DNA of 6,954 nucleotides from Halomonas sp. (GTDB lineage: Bacteria; Pseudomonadota; Gammaproteobacteria; Pseudomonadales; Halomonadaceae), in the NCBI GenBank assembly GCA_003560175.1, contig PWIZ01000333.1:1-6954 (forward strand), given 5' to 3'. The notes below the pieces were generated by a model. It did no database searches. It was not told the DNA's origin and saw only the letters and a list, made by a program, of their open reading frames with translations. Below, piece after piece: positions 5,543 to 6,954 of this stretch. Within the stretch, counting starts at the first letter, position 1, and each line of letters begins with the position of its first letter. The position numbers and the translations under genes were made by a program.

Positions 5543-6954
5543 ATGGCCCAAGCCTCCCCCCTCCCGGTCCGCCGCGCCCTGATCAGCGTCTCGGACAAGA
5601 CCGGCATCGTCGACTTCGCCCGTGGCCTCAGCGAGCGCGGCGTCGAGCTGCTCTCCACCGGCGGCACCTTCCGCCTGCTTCAGGAGAACGGCGTTGCCGT
5701 CACCGAGGTGTCCGAGCACACCGGCTTCCCGGAGATCATGGACGGCCGCGTCAAGACCCTCCACCCCAAGATCCACGGCGGCATTCTCGGTCGCCGCGGC
5801 CAGGACGACGCGGTGATGGCCGAGCACGATATCGCCCCCATCGACATGGTGGTGGTCAACCTCTACCCCTTCGCCCAGACCGTGGCCAGGCCCGACTGCA
5901 CCCTCGCGGATGCCATCGAGAACATCGATATCGGCGGCCCCACCATGGTCCGCGCCTGCGCCAAGAACCACGCCAACACCACCATCGTGGTGGACGCCGG
6001 CGACTACGCCCGGGTGCTCGGCGAGATCGCCGCCCAGGACGGCGCGGTGAGTGACGCCACCCGCTTCGACCTGGCCGTCAAGGCCTTCGAGCATACCGCC
6101 GGCTACGACGCCGCCATCGCCGACTACCTGGGCCAGATCGTTCCCGGCGGCGAAGATGGCTTCCCGCGCACCTACAACCTGCAGTTCACGAAGAAGCAGG
6201 CGATGCGCTACGGCGAGAACCCCCACCAGAATGCGGCCTTCTACGTCGAAGCCGGTGCCAGCGAGGCCAGCGTGGCCACCGCCAGCCAGCTACAGGGCAA
6301 GGAACTCTCCTTCAACAATGTTGCCGACACCGACGCCGCCTTCGAGTGCGCCAAGGCCTTCACCGACACCGCCTGCGTGATCGTCAAGCACGCCAACCCC
6401 TGTGGCGTGGCGGTAGGTGCCACGGCGCTCGAGGCCTACGACAAGGCCTTCGCCACCGACCCCACCAGCGCCTTCGGCGGTATCATCGCCTTTAACGTGC
6501 CGCTGGACGCCGCCACCGCCCGGGCCATCATCAATCGTCAGTTCGTCGAGGTGATCATCGCCCCGGGGATCGAGGCCGAGGCCGCCGAGATCGTCGCCGA
6601 GAAGAAGAACGTCCGTCTGCTCGACGTCGGCGCCCACTGGCCCGGCGAGCGCGAGCACGCCCACGACTTCAAGCGCATCACCGGCGGTCTGCTGGTGCAG
6701 GATCGGGACCTGGGCATGGTCGGCCGTGACGAACTGACCGTGGTCAGCGAGCGAGTCCCCACCGAGCAGGAGCTGCGCGACCTGGCGTTCGCCTGGAAGG
6801 TGGCCAAGTACGTCAAGTCCAACGCCATCGTCTACGCGCGGGATGGTCGGACCATCGGCGTCGGCGCCGGCCAGATGAGCCGCGTCTACTCGGCGAAGAT
6901 CGCCGGCATCAAGGCCGCCGACGAGGGCCTCTCGGTGCCCGGCTCGGTGATGGC
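5543..6954 (+). CDS. purH: Bifunctional purine biosynthesis protein PurH (AICAR formyltransferase / IMP cyclohydrolase), 3' end outside window
   Basis: PurH catalyses the last two steps of de novo IMP synthesis: formylation of AICAR with 10-formyl-tetrahydrofolate, then ring closure. The frame is open from ATG 5543 to the window end, giving 470 residues; the family has about 525-530, so roughly 55-60 are missing. The N-terminal cyclohydrolase (MGS-like) domain shows [10 protein letters not shown] (13-22), LLSTGGT (36-42), [14 protein letters not shown] (67-80) and [18 protein letters not shown] (126-143). The formyltransferase domain shows RYGENPHQ (222-229), the catalytic [10 protein letters not shown] (281-290, Lys282 and His283), [10 protein letters not shown] (309-318) and [16 protein letters not shown] (427-442). 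All key residues seen are intact. The start has an AGAGAG ribosome site at 5529-5534, eight bases upstream. In Pseudomonas purH also follows fis and precedes purD; purD probably lies just beyond the window. Confidence 0.97.
   Translation, partial: MAQASPLPVRRALISVSDKTGIVDFARGLSERGVELLSTGGTFRLLQENGVAVTEVSEHTGFPEIMDGRVKTLHPKIHGGILGRRGQDDAVMAEHDIAPIDMVVVNLYPFAQTVARPDCTLADAIENIDIGGPTMVRACAKNHANTTIVVDAGDYARVLGEIAAQDGAVSDATRFDLAVKAFEHTAGYDAAIADYLGQIVPGGEDGFPRTYNLQFTKKQAMRYGENPHQNAAFYVEAGASEASVATASQLQGKELSFNNVADTDAAFECAKAFTDTACVIVKHANPCGVAVGATALEAYDKAFATDPTSAFGGIIAFNVPLDAATARAIINRQFVEVIIAPGIEAEAAEIVAEKKNVRLLDVGAHWPGEREHAHDFKRITGGLLVQDRDLGMVGRDELTVVSERVPTEQELRDLAFAWKVAKYVKSNAIVYARDGRTIGVGAGQMSRVYSAKIAGIKAADEGLSVPGSVM

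Noticed and set aside
5048..6226. Open frame of 392 codons on the minus strand opposite fis and purH
   Set aside because: It covers two clearly conserved plus-strand genes and the fis terminator, and its Gly/Val/Ala/His-rich translation is typical of an antisense shadow.
1..6954. Defence, phage, CRISPR, toxin-antitoxin or other novel multi-gene system
   Set aside because: Every long supported frame is a recognisable housekeeping gene in a Pseudomonas-like order, and no spacer is large enough for an additional gene beyond a very small one.

Overview
The window is GC-rich DNA from a gammaproteobacterium. The gene order dsbD(3' end)–accB–accC–prmA–dusB–fis–purH, all on the + strand, resembles the order in Pseudomonas and relatives. 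GC content, acidic protein composition and a GTAG-type REP element suggest a halomonad or another marine/halophilic Oceanospirillales-like lineage. That placement is an inference from general resemblance; no 16S or other marker is present.

Layout: (1) The 3' end of dsbD (2-838) encodes the last membrane segments and the C-terminal thioredoxin-like domain of the periplasmic electron shuttle. (2) A 240-bp spacer (839-1078) holds no convincing gene but several overlapping inverted repeats and a TTGACA hexamer; it is the likely control region for accBC. (3) accB and accC (1079-2924) encode the biotin carrier and biotin carboxylase of acetyl-CoA carboxylase. (4) A 139-bp spacer (2925-3063) carries a compact pair of inverted GTAG REP sequences and a second, GC-rich hairpin. 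(5) prmA (3064-3978) encodes the ribosomal protein L11 methyltransferase. (6) A 77-bp spacer (3979-4055) contains the best promoter in the window, with its -10 inside a near-perfect palindrome and a C-rich start region. (7) dusB and fis (4056-5449) overlap by four bases and should be translationally coupled. (8) A strong hairpin after fis separates that operon from purH (5543 to the window end, truncated), the last two steps of IMP synthesis.

The genes are growth-linked core functions: envelope redox, the first step of fatty-acid synthesis, ribosomal protein and tRNA modification, a growth-phase nucleoid protein, and purine synthesis. All reading frames are intact, with no frameshifts, insertion-sequence genes, tRNAs or CRISPR.

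I found no new multi-gene system. What deserves a second look is in the spacers: the palindromic dusB-fis promoter, the alternative hairpins before accB, the REP pair and adjacent hairpin before prmA, and the absence of aroQ from its Pseudomonas-type position between dsbD and accB.
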